The notes under the pieces: model-generated
Database searches by the model: none
Seen by the model: the letters and a program-made list of their open reading frames with translations, nothing else
What the model was told of the DNA's origin: nothing
In this document: piece by piece, positions 39,641 to 57,750 of the stretch
Layout of the letters: the number at the start of each line of letters is the position of its first letter
How positions within the stretch are numbered: the stretch's first letter is position 1
Assembly: GCF_008831285.2 (NCBI RefSeq)
Contig: NC_045145.1
Span: 17,500,040-17,564,039 of the forward strand
Direction of reading: 5' to 3'
From: Nymphaea colorata
Taxonomy: Eukaryota > Streptophyta > Magnoliopsida > Nymphaeales > Nymphaeaceae
Length of the DNA stretch: 64,000 nucleotides
Position numbers and translations under genes: made by a program

Positions 39641-40141
39641 CAACTTCTTTCCTTCTTGTTCACGCAGCAAAGCCCACCGGACGCCCATCTAGGAGGTCGC
39701 GGGCGGCTCTCTCTCCTGCCTGCGTTCATCTGCCCCCTCCCCAAATAAGATTTCGTCGGAAGGTTCGACGTCTCTTTGTCTTCTCCGATCTTGGTATGCT
39801 TTTCTTTTTTTGGGTTCTTTTTTTATGTGGTAGTGGTAGTGTCGTTGCTAACGACTAATCATCTTGGCCTGGTCTTTATGCCGGCTGTTGCTTGTGGGGC
39901 TTGTACGGGAGTTCTGTTTGGATTATTTCTTGTTTGTTTTTGTTGGTATTGTTAATATTGACGCTGTTTTGATTCTAAAAATTGCAGGGTAAGAGGTTGG
40001 TTGCCTTTACCTTCATCGTCTGATTGAGCCTTGTGTGTAGTTTGGATTTTGCTTGGCCTTCCTTTCTATGTTCGCTTTTGGATTTACTGTGTGGAGGGTG
40101 GTTAAATGGGAGACTTGGCGAACTTAAGAGGCGACACAGAA
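39641..40141 (+). promoter_or_regulatory. GRIK gene 5' leader with likely intron
   Basis: Sequence before the kinase start looks like a transcribed leader. It is CT-rich, and a probable 5' UTR intron spans 39794-39987 (donor TTG|GTATGC, T-rich body, acceptor AAATTGCAG). The leader after the intron carries an upstream ORF and two candidate in-frame start codons, described separately. The leader extent and the transcription start are not determined. Confidence 0.5.
40068..40127 (+). promoter_or_regulatory. Upstream ORF overlapping the first GRIK start codon
   Basis: ATG 40068 opens a 19-codon frame (MFAFGFTVWRVVKWETWRT) that stops at TAA 40125-40127. It overlaps, in another frame, the in-frame ATG at 40106 and ends 14 nt before the ATG at 40142 that begins MGCCSC. 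If translated, it would hide the 40106 start and leave 40142 open for reinitiation. Whether it is used is inference. Confidence 0.5.
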
Positions 40142-47742
<7,601 letters not shown>

Positions 47743-49063
47743 AGTATGCAGATTTCTAAGCATGATCCGACAATGTCTATCCAGTGGTCGAGGCCCTGCA
47801 TGACATTCTGACAAGTAGAAGCAAGTCTCGAAGATAAGCTGATGATTGGTTTCAAATTGCACCAGAAATCAAAGATGGTGCATGCTGAGCCAGTGAGAAT
47901 GTCGGGTAACACCAACTGGGGATGCTGGAGCCAAATTGGTTTCTCTTTCCTTTCTTGTTTGACAGATGATAATTGAATATTTAAAATGATCGAGCATTAT
48001 TCTTCGTTCCATTGCTCTGGGGCCGATTCGGGCTTGTATCAGATGTTGGCTTGCTATTTTGGTTTTTTGAACTTAATATGGTCTTTTTATCCTGTCCTCT
48101 TTTGCCAGTCAAAAGCTATAATTGGTTTGATTTTTTTTTTTGTCAACATCGTCTCCAAGCCAACGCACTTAACGGAAGTGAAGAATTTTCGTGGTTTATT
48201 AGCTTCGCATATGCCCCACGAAAGGGAACTACACTCCGCTTTTGATGACCATAATAGCCACTACGGTTGGATTTACAGTTCTTTTTAGTACATTCATGTG
48301 TAACTCCTTTTGACCTGCTCCATGTATGACCAACGTACCGCTGCAGTAAAAACACTAATGTCAAAAAAACTTGTTTTAATCAGGTAATAAACTGTATCGG
48401 TTAACGAGTAGCGAATGGTGTGGACCAAAATGGTCCGTAGCTATACTTATTTATTTTCTTGAGAAAAGTGGACTTAATAGAACTCAAAACGAGTGGCAGG
48501 CTTTTTTATTAGAGTATAATGAGTGGAGTTAGATGTCATTTGCTTTCTTTTACACTCCGAAAACAAGAGGTTGGAGAGAAAGGAGAAGAACTTCGGCATC
48601 TTAGGGATCTCCCTAGGAGACGAACAGCACCAACTTTTCTAGATAAATTCCACGAAATACCCAAATAAAGGCAAAACCCCCTGTTCATGCCTTTATGCCA
48701 TCCTTTATATTCCGGGGCTTACCACTGTTACTGTCACAAAATATCTTCAGTATTCCATCTCTAGATATTTCGGCTGTCAGTTTCTTTTGCTCATTTTAGT
48801 GTAGGACCCACTTTCTTCTCCCATCTCACTTGGACATTCAAGACCTCTTCCTCTTCAGCCCCCGAGATAAGCCTCTTCCTTTCCTGGCTCCTCTGGATCC
48901 TCACAATCAACAGTTTCCAATCTGCCCTCATCGTCTCTCTAATCATAATGTAGTAGGAAGGAGGAGGCAGAGATGTTCCCTTCTTACTGTCGTTAGTCTT
49001 TACAACCGTTGTTGGCAATTCGTTAGTACCTTTGGCCACTGAGCTTGAACGGTGGAAAAGCTA
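47743..49063. other. GRIK 3' flank and WCRKC upstream region
   Basis: Short intergenic stretch between two plus-strand genes. It first holds the GRIK 3' UTR, then AT-rich sequence, then the WCRKC leader, CT-richer from about 48800. No other gene or clear repeat was seen. No TATA box was fixed. Confidence 0.5.
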
Positions 49064-49558
49064 ATGGCGGTTTTGACAGCAAACTCTCACCTCATCTACA
49101 GAGATTTGTACCATAGAGGCCAGTCATCCGGAAATAGTGGGTACCCATCGTCGTCGTCTTCTTTTGGGCTTCTCTCCCTCCGTAGATTGGTGAATGGCAG
49201 AGGGGAAAGGAAGAAGAGGAGGAGGAACAGATGGACGACCGAAGTTTGGGGGCCGCAGTCCTTCTGGGCTGAGGCATCGAGACCTGATTCGATCGAAATG
49301 GAGCCAATAGCGGGAATGGATGAATTCGACCGAGCCCTGCAGCAAGCCAAGGAGGCAGCTCAGCCCATTGTCGTCGATTGGTTCGTTCCCCCTGTCTTAT
49401 TGCCTGTGCTTGATAGTTTCATTTTCTTCTCTTCCTCCTCCTCTCATTTCTAGATGTGAATGGATCGATGGGTGGTCGTTAGGATGGCTGATTGGTGTCG
49501 GAAATGTATTTATCTGAGGCCTAAATTGGAGAAGCTCGCGTCGGATTATCATGACAGG

Positions 49559-49620
<62 letters not shown>

Positions 49621-50019
49621 GCCTGTAAAGTGTAAAATTAGTGCTAGTTACCTTCGTGTAAAGAGTGGTTCCTACTTGCTGCTTCCCTGCTGCTTGTGTT
49701 ATCTTTCTTTCTAGCCTGCTAAACTTTCTTCTCAAAGTCGCTTATGCATATTTTACGGTTAACAAAAAAGCTATGAGAACTCGAGTGCAGTACTTTTTCA
49801 ATATCGCCCATCTTTCTTCCGAGATGAGACTTCAATATGTAGATGCACTTGACCTTTTACTTCTCTTTGGTTCTTGTAGAGTTAAATTCTATTGTGTGGA
49901 TGTCAACAATGTGCCGCAGGCACTGGTGAAGCGGGGTAATATCTCGGTGCGTTCTCTTCTCTTTCCCCATTTGCATGTCTTCTGATAGCAATTGGTTTGC
50001 TAGTAATTCTTTCCTTAAC

Positions 50020-50076
<57 letters not shown>

Positions 50077-51116
50077 ATCAATATTCTTTTACTGATACAA
50101 GGATTAAAACGATGTTCGATCTTAATCTAGATGAGTTGCTTGCTTTTCTATTTAACATCAGCAGCCTCTTAATTATACAAGCCTTGGACGTTTTTCTGCT
50201 GTCTGCAGAGTGCACTTGACTTTAACCATCTGCCCGGTTCACGGTCTCAATCAGGCCACCCTTCAAGTGGTCTCGTGAGTGAATGTGCAACACCATGACC
50301 ACACTTTTTGATCGGTCTACTACTCTACTCTCTTTAGCACGTTAACAAGGTAATAGGATAACATGTCCACCAGGATCGTATACTTCCTAATTGGTGTCCT
50401 CAGCCATATTGATAATACGTCAACCAGAAAATGTGCAGCCTCTGCCCTCTAGTGGTGTTGCGTGTATTATATCAGAACCTCAGTTCCTCTTGCTGGTAGC
50501 ATTAGTATTCTTGGATAGTCTTAGGAATGTTTGGCAAGTTGCCCAATCACATATGACCATCATAGATGGGTTTGCGCAGGTATGGACTGTTATTCTTTGC
50601 TTTTTTGGGCTATATGTAGTCATGGGAGACTCATGTTTCTGCAAGCATGGGGCATGTATACAGACTGAACTTGTCTTAAAATGGACTGGGGCTACTGAAA
50701 ATGAAAGTTCATAAGCTTGGAACTATTTAAAAGAAGTGCTTAGTTTTCTCTGCTAAAATTGGAAGTTTTTTTTGAAGAACTTGATCATCCGTTGCTGGTA
50801 GCTGTTGCATTTCTATCAGGATAGTATCTTGATGTTGTTGTGCAAAGGACTAACTCCTATCTGGTGTTGCTTCTCATGTGATGATGCTCGTCAAACAGAA
50901 AATGCCAACTATTCAGGTAATTTTGCAAATGATGAGCAATGCCTTCGATTCTGGCGTTTCTTCCTGTCTTCTGATATATGGCTCTTTTGTATGGATTTCG
51001 TAAAACAATATATGCAGCTATGGAAAGATGAAGAAATGAAAGAGGAGATAATTGGGGGGCACAAGGCATGGCTGGTCGTTGATGAAGTTCGTGAAATGAT
51101 TGAGAAGCACATCTGA
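49064..51116 (+). CDS. Chloroplast thioredoxin-like protein, WCRKC type, 5 exons
   Basis: Plastid thioredoxin with the atypical active site WCRKC (Arabidopsis WCRKC1/2, thioredoxin-like 3). Exons: 49064-49380, 49483-49557, 49880-49946, 50899-50916, 51018-51116, all GT-AG, giving 191 residues. The N-terminal 70 or so residues are Ser/Arg-rich and lack acids, as in a transit peptide. Seen: [24 protein letters not shown] (about 101-124), [27 protein letters not shown] with the cis-Pro, [17 protein letters not shown]. Exon 4 is only 18 nt and codes for KMPTIQ; it is needed because relatives have KMPTIQLW here. The start is the first ATG of the frame (49064). Fit to WCRKC1 looks closest. Targeting and partners are inferred from the family. 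Confidence 0.94.
49562..49619. repeat. (CT)n tract beside the WCRKC exon 2 donor
   Basis: About 57 nt of pure CT begin four bases into the intron, straight after donor ACAG|GTGA. Such a tract next to a 5' splice site is unusual. Confidence 0.95.
50023..50070. repeat. (AT)n in WCRKC intron 3
   Basis: 48 nt of AT in the 952-bp intron between exons 3 and 4. Confidence 0.95.
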
Positions 51117-53008
51117 TCATTTCCTTCTTTTTCCGTATTCTACCTTCTCCCACTTATAGTGATAATTGTATAATATAATCCTTTTGTCCATTGCGAAAAC
51201 ATTGGGTTGCTGCCCATCTATTACTTGGAAAGCAAAGCCCTACACCATTTTGCTGCTATATGTAAATGCTAGAGGCAAAAATGCAAGTGAAAAGCAAAAT
51301 GAAGGCATAATGTCTTATTAAGCATTTGGATACTAACTTTTCCTCTTGTGTTCTAGATGACAAGCGGGATCCTGGAAAAGTAAGGATTTCTTTGGGCATG
51401 TTTGACTGCTGCTAGCTAGAAGAGGTGATGTTTACGCCATTTGTCGATCGATATAAACTTGCAAGTGATTTTCTTCTTTGCCTACCAAGAAAGTATCCGC
51501 GCTACTTTAGCTGCAAGACAAATAATGTACATCTTTGATTGTTGAACTGTGGCCTGTAACTTGGAGATATTGAACCAACCCACCTAGGCAGGGAAACCAA
51601 TCCCATGTAATCAAGTCCAGGTAAAGGAAACTCTTGTGGACAACTAGTGCTCTTTATTTGTGTAGGAAACCATTAGTTTCCGAGTGCTTTAAGCTATTGG
51701 ATCAAATCTGACCTTGTAAACGTGATCTATATGGTTGTTGGATCAACTTTATTTTCAATGCCAATTATAATTTTTCTTGAACAGCAAAATTGGTTGGCAT
51801 CTTCATGACCTTTGAAATGCTATAGAAATATCATAAACCTATGAAATACACAAATCACTGCATCCACTGATCATATCTGATAAAAAAAATTGCAGCCGCC
51901 ACTGACTGGTAGAGAACGGCCAGGAAGAAGCGGTCGAGAAGAGTGTTGAGAGATTGATATCTTCAGGTTGAGTTTCAATCCTGCCACTTGCGGCTCGAGC
52001 TTTGTTATGGTGTTGTCCTCTAAAGGACTGGGTTTTTCCTCTCAAATAACTGATAAAGCCCTGGTGTTTTGTCTGGGATTATATAAAACCCTCTAGTGTT
52101 TCACAAAGAACAGGTCGAACAAACATGAGTAATTGATTGCTTTTCAGAGGCTTGATGATCAACTGCGTGTTATTTATCAAAGGCACATTTGCATTTAATG
52201 TTTGGCAAAGGTAGACCTGAATTTGTGTACAGGATGTAGGGCTTGGAGGAACGAAATTTTCTCGCAAGCCAAGGACAGCAAAGATGCATGAGATCGTTTG
52301 AAAATACCTAAATAGATTAAAATATTGGCAATACTTGGTGTCCAAGTCTAGACGTGCATTACTGAAAGCAAGCGTGCAAATTCATAGTCTAGACGCGGTT
52401 ACTTGCACTCTTGTTCTCTCTTCGCCGTGGAAGTTTCACACAGAAACAAAGAAATTAAGAAACCTCAAATAAACTAGCAGATCGCTTTGAACAAGTAATT
52501 CTCAGTATAAGACAAATAATCCCAGAAATCATCCGCTGAGAGACAAAATTGCTCTACAAAAATGACGAAGATCAATATTGAGTCATGCAAAAGCTGTCCT
52601 CATTATCATCATCATCTACGATTTAAAATATCAAAACATGGCCTTTGAACATGTCGTCCTGCCATTGGAGACCAACCACATACCAACAAAGTGTTTGAAC
52701 ATCGTTAGGCAGCCTTGAACTTGCTCGTTGGTTCAACCACGGCTTCTAAATGGGTTTCAGATTATGCTTTTTCCTTTACTTCGTTCTTAAATTATAAATT
52801 AACTATGTTACATTCCAGTGGATACTTCAAAGGTGAATAAAATATGGACATAGATGAGGAAGATCAAGTTGGCAGGATAGACTGGAAGAAAATGAAGTTG
52901 GGCACCAGCAATGACGTTCATGGATATGATCGAAAGGCACCCAATGAGGAAGTTCAACTTCTTCACGGACAAGTTTTGCAAGGATAACACGTCTCTTTTC
53001 TAAACAGT
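51117..53008. other. WCRKC 3' flank, no gene seen
   Basis: Starts with the WCRKC 3' UTR. The rest is AT-rich with open frames but no family similarity, splice-linked exons or transposon ends that I could support. Confidence 0.5.
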
Positions 53009-53395
53009 AAGTGTGTGTTTAGATAAAAAGGCGTTTTGCCTCCAAAATGCATTTTTTGCTTGTTTGGATGACTTGAAAACATAGTTTTCAGGAAAGTGGG
53101 TTTTCTAAAATGAAAACACTGTTTTCATAAGGGAGTGAAAAAACTTCCTCCTTAGGTTGTTCATTTTAAACCATTTTTTGCCTGTCCACCCAAACATGGA
53201 AAAAAATATGTTTTCGAAACTCATGAAAAGAAACATTCTTACAAATCCAACTTCTTTGAAAAATCATTTTTTTAAATGTGTCATAGGAGGCAGACCATAA
53301 AATTGGCAATATGCCTGCTATTTGATTGAGGGATAAGATGAGGTTTTACTGGACCGAGAAATTTTTTTCTAGTAAAACTTTACCTAAACGTACTT
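53009..53395. mobile_element. Probable MITE with imperfect terminal inverted repeats
   Basis: Left end AAGTGTGTGTTTAGATAAAA (53009) and the reverse complement of the right end AAGTACGTTTAGGTAAAG (ending about 53395) are similar inverted repeats. The inside is rich in runs of A and T and TTTTC/GAAAA words, as in small MITEs. No target duplication could be fixed. Confidence 0.45.
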
Positions 53396-53436
53396 GGATG
53401 CTCTTGTCTTACCCAGACATTAAGGTAAGAGAGTTA

Positions 53437-53753
53437 GAGGGTGTTTGGGTGACACTTCAAAACGAGGTTTTGGAGGCAAACCCTAGCTTTGTTTTCAAAA
53501 CCAAGTTTTTGAAGTGTTTGAGTGCCATGAAAACTGGGTTTGAAGAAAACCCAGTTTTGATAAAACCTGGTTTTGTAAAAAAAAAAAAGTGAAAAACCTG
53601 ATCCCCTTTTAAGTTATTCAAAAGCCAGGTTTTGGATGAGCCACCCAAACAAAAAGTAAAGCTTTTAAAACTCATTAAAAAACTTGGTTTTTAGAAAGCC
53701 TAGTTTTTATAAAACTGGGTTACAAAAAAAAAAGTTGTCATCCAAAAGCCTCC
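53437..53753. mobile_element. Tourist-like (PIF/Harbinger) MITE, 317 bp
   Basis: Left end GAGGGTGTTTGGGTGACAC and the right end read inverted, GGAGGCTTTTGGATGAC, pair at about 12 of 17 positions. TTA lies immediately outside both ends (53434-53436 and 53754-53756), matching the 3-bp TTA/TAA target duplication of PIF/Harbinger elements. The inside is non-coding and full of complementary ..AAACC..GGTTTT words. Confidence 0.8.
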
Positions 53754-54017
53754 TTAGTTATGGTGGTTCAACTTAGACTGCAACCATCTCACTTTTAGTA
53801 TATTATCTACAATTCACTTTTTTTTTTATGTCAGCAAGAGCTGATCTAGTATGCGCAGTTTCACATAACAAGGAGAAATCCTGCTGATTCGGCCCCCACC
53901 GTTGTTACATGATGTTCTTTGTCTCCAGTCAAGGTCAAATGTTTCAATCCAGCACAGAAACAGAAAGAAAAGATGAGTGCATGATTGATCTGTCAACCTC
54001 AATTCGGGCTTTGCATT

Positions 54018-54340
54018 GAGTTGGGTGGCCCGATAAAAAGTTAGAGACAATCTCAGGCCGCAGTCAATGACTGCAGTTCAGACTTGGCCTGACTGCTCAA
54101 AAGTCAAAACCCAGATCCAGACTCAGCCCAATTTGACTTGGTTAAAACAAATATATAATTTAATATATAAATATAATTAATTATAACAATATATGTATAT
54201 ACTATTAAACAATAAGCTATTTGATCAAGAATTATCGAGCTGACCCAACACTCAATTTCAACGGCTAAAACTCATCAAGTACCAGACCCGACTTAACACA
54301 TGTCCGATGCCGACATGGCACCCTAGGGGCCTGCATCTTC
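54018..54340. mobile_element. MITE-like element with GC arms and AT core
   Basis: GC-richer arms (GGGTGGCCCG near 54023; CCCTAGGGGCCTGC near 54322) flank a core of AATATATAA-type sequence (about 54150-54215). The shape matches the piece near 34.2 kb. Ends and target duplication could not be fixed. Confidence 0.3.
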
Positions 54341-55038
54341 AGAGGGTCAAGTGTTACTAATATCGGTCTAAGCTGACGGTTTTAGCTCGGTTGGATCACT
54401 GGTTGCTTGTAAAGGTCGAACACTGAACACATGAGGTGGGTCTATTGGGCTTTATTCTTCTCTGGAGAAATCCAATCGATAAGGTAAATTCATGGGACTT
54501 CTTTCTGGACAGATCAGTTTAGTTGGACTTTGTTTGTGAAAAATATATGAAGTTTGAACTTTGAACCAGTAGAAAGAGAAAGAGAGATGATGAGGCGATG
54601 ATGCATGCATTGATCAGGCACTCCATGGAGAAGGGGAGAAGAAGGTACGACGTGGGTGAAGGGGATACGGCGGCGTCACGTAGACGGGATGCCGGTTCTT
54701 ATCCGAAAGCTTTCAAGCAACATGAAAACGCGTGCTCATCTGGATGACCCAGCTTGCAACTTCCGGGAAACGGAAAAAGGGGGCGGCGGGCGGAGATTCT
54801 TCGGTCTTCGCTTGAATAAGCAACGAGATCCTGGCCCTCCAATAAACAAATTAACGGCTAGCAAGTCAGCTGAGAGAGAGTCAAAGTGGCAATCGCCACT
54901 ACCTCGCCTATTTAATGGCTGGGCCACGGCGGCTAACTCCCCATTGCTTTCTGTCAACGTTTATCTTGCAAAAGAATCCAGAGCTTCTTCATTGGCGCAA
55001 AGAAGAAGAAGAAGAAGAGAAATAATATAGTTGAGAAG
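54341..55038 (+). promoter_or_regulatory. Upstream region of small membrane-protein gene
   Basis: A CTATTTAATG TATA-like box lies at about 54906-54915, roughly 125 bp before the ATG at 55039. The leader is AGAAGAAGAAG-rich just before the start. Farther up, nothing else was recognised. Confidence 0.4.
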
Positions 55039-55302
55039 ATGGCAGCAGAGTGGGGATTCTCCACCGGCGACGTGCTGCTGAGGGCGGGATTGTTCCTGGT
55101 GGTGCAGGCGCTCGTCTACCTCATCCTCAAGAAATCGTCGAGCTTCTTCGAGAGGACGGTCAGCAGATCGTCGTCCTTCAGGACGGTTCGCTCCGTGAGC
55201 ATCAGGAGGATGGTGGCCCTGCTGTCCGACCTCCCTGCGGGTGAGCCTTCTCCCACCCGCTCCTCATCCTCCTCCCGCTTGGCCACTCAGGCCAGCATGT
55301 GA
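55039..55302 (+). CDS. Small single-pass membrane protein of unknown function
   Basis: 87-residue one-exon protein. Residues about 13-31 (VLLRAGLFLVVQALVYLIL) form a clear membrane segment near the N-terminus. It is followed by a basic Ser/Arg-rich part (SRSSSFRTVRSVSIRRMVAL) and a C-terminus with DLPAGEPSPTRSSSSSR. I recall similar short plant proteins of unknown role, but not a name. A donor-like GCGG|GTGAGC sits inside the frame; it is not used if the whole frame is coding. The ATG is the first in a plausible leader (GAAGATGG), with a TATA-like box upstream. GC-rich codon use contrasts with the AT-rich flanks, which supports coding. Function, topology and partners are unknown. Confidence 0.8.
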   Translation: MAAEWGFSTGDVLLRAGLFLVVQALVYLILKKSSSFFERTVSRSSSFRTVRSVSIRRMVALLSDLPAGEPSPTRSSSSSRLATQASM

Positions 55303-57750
55303 TTCTTCCACAACTCTCTCTCTTCCTCTTTTCTTGATCGGAAGGGACTGCCTCAACTTGCGGCTTCGATGAATACTGAATACTGCCTTCGATTGATTGA
55401 TTTATTCTTTTGTTTGGTTTCCGGAATGATTCGTGGTTTGAGTTTGTAATATTTATCTTCTTTACTTCCTTTGTAAAAAGATTAAATGGAGATTGCAGTA
55501 TACATTCTTTTCAACCTGTTGCTTCCCTCGAAATTCTTTCTTTTGTGTGAAGCAAGACGATAGCGGAAAGTGTGGAGAAAGAAAGAGAGAGAGGGAGATG
55601 GGTGTTCGGTATTTGCTTCAAGAACCATCATTTCTGCATGGAGGGAGAGATTTATGGAGAAGTTGCACTCGATCGCCCTTTCGTTTCTCTCTCTAGTCTC
55701 TTCCCTCTTGAAAAGAGCGAGATCAACTTCACTGCAGCTTGGAAGTTAATCGTCCATGCTTTTGGATGGTAGCTCTCAAATTAAGTCGCCAAAAATCATG
55801 AATTGCTACGAAAAGCTGCATGAGTAATGAAGATGCTATCTAATGGGCACTTAAGAGTTCATTGATAAAAAAAATAGTTATTGATTTAGGGGGCACTTGA
55901 TTCGCTTGAGAATCAATGTAATTTTACAATTTATATTTCCCTTTTTAAAAAGGTGAAAATTCTGTCATCAAACAAAGAATTTTGATTTTAGAATTATAGA
56001 TTCCTTTTAATCCCACTTAAAAGGGGTAGAATTATGATTCCAGAATTCTAGAAGTTTTTCATCTTCTTATGGCAGAAGACATGAAGGCTTTATTTCATGA
56101 ATTCTAGAATTTTATTCCTCTTGTCGTGAAACAAGTCATTTTTAATTCTACAACCAAAGTTTTGTATCATGAAACTCAAAGGGAAATCAGAACTGGAATA
56201 TTCATTCTGATTCCGGATTGAGGTGGAAATTTGATTATGACATTTTGATCGATTCTAGAAACATCAAGGTTGTGTTGCGATTTCTCCCTGCAATGTGTTA
56301 ATCTCGTGGTACTTGATACTAAATTGTAAGAAATGAGACGTCTTTAGAATCTGTTTTTTCTTTAGAATCTGTTTTTCTATGATGAATGGATAGAATTAAA
56401 TAGTTGGATAAATCGACTAGCTTGGCCCAGCTAGCAAACGCTTTCTTTTCAAGCAACCGACTGACAACAAAAAGAGTGAAAAGAAGGGAAATTGCTGAAG
56501 CACTCATATACAATTAGACCTTATCCACCAAATGTCAATTAGACCTTATTCATGGACTACGAACTCTTCATGACAGCAGCAGTTTGTTAAGAATTTGAAC
56601 CTCATTCATAAAGCATTAAAACTTCCTGGTTCATGAATCTGCTCCACTTTTTGAGACAGATTTATTAAACACTTATAAATTGTTTCTTTGTGTAAACACC
56701 CGCTTAAGGGTCGTTTGGCATGGGAAACAATGTATAAAATGTTTCATAAATTTGCCTCAAATATTAGGATAAACTCATAAAACGCTTATTTGGTTTGTAA
56801 ATCTATTTGAATATTAGTTGTAGTTTCATAAAACACTCACACAATCTTTCTAAATGTCAAACAGCCCTTGATGCACTGGCCTCTGTTTTTCTTCTTTCCA
56901 AAAGACATTAACAACCTAACTTCTCATTCTTCGGTCGGTCTTATCAGCAAAACATTAGAAAAATAGGCGTACCATTCTACCAGCTTTTAATAGGCAAGAA
57001 CTAGCTGAATAAAGGGGATACCATGTCTTAAAGACAAGAAATTCACTTCCAGGTAGGATAGACGTCCTTCAACTTAAACCTGTCAACTCCTCCAATAACC
57101 ACGTGTAACAATTTACCGGTTTGCGACTAGCTAGTCTCACTCACCTAGCTAAAGAAATGAATATTTAAGGCCCTGATTTGATGAAGGTTAAAGTTCAATA
57201 TCCAAATTGCACCTCCAATACCATCATCTAAGAATCTGAATATCCCCAAATCTGTTATAAAATTATTTTTTTGAAAAACAAAAACAAAAACGAATCAGAA
57301 ACATAAGTACCTTAGGCTAGCTGCAATAGGAGGAATGTGCTTCATGCGGATCATGGATGGGCAAAACAAGAAATCCACGGGACAGGGACATGGAACTTGA
57401 TTCAGTTTGATCCAAACAACATAGGACAGGTTATAACCAATGCTGCTACGTTTTTGCATTTTGAATCAAAAGATATCTTGCGATGGACAACAAAGGAAGA
57501 ATATATGCTGCACAAATAATATCAATTTGCAAAAAAAGAAAAAGGAAAATCAGAACTGCGGCCTCCTTCCTGCTTTTTTTTTTTAAACTACTCTTCTGCA
57601 CTCATGAAGCAGCAATAAGCCGTAAAAAGAAACAATTCCCCGAAGCCAAAATGAAGTTGTACAAAACAAGACACTGTAACAACAAACCACAGTATATAAG
57701 TACTGCTAATTTTGTCCTACTAGGTTATATGGTATTAAGTGAAAATTAGA
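55303..57750. other. Downstream flank with MITE sequence, no gene
   Basis: It starts with the 3' UTR of the small membrane-protein gene. A GGGGGCACTTGATTC start at about 55889, followed by GAATTCTAGAATT-type words up to about 56210, is reminiscent of a MITE, but no partner end was found. The MITE at 56706-56870 is listed separately. Short frames at 57337-57519 are not convincing. Confidence 0.45.
56706..56870. mobile_element. Short MITE, 165 bp, inverted terminal repeats
   Basis: Left end AAGGGTCGTTTGGCA and the right end read inverted, AAGGGCTGTTTGACA, pair at 12 of 15 positions. The inside repeats TTCATAAA-like words. The superfamily cannot be set because the target duplication is unclear. 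Confidence 0.6.

Noticed and set aside
55236-55245. Splice donor GCGG|GTGAGC inside the small membrane-protein gene
   Set aside because: The unspliced frame gives the DLPAGEPSP stretch expected from similar plant proteins and ends normally.
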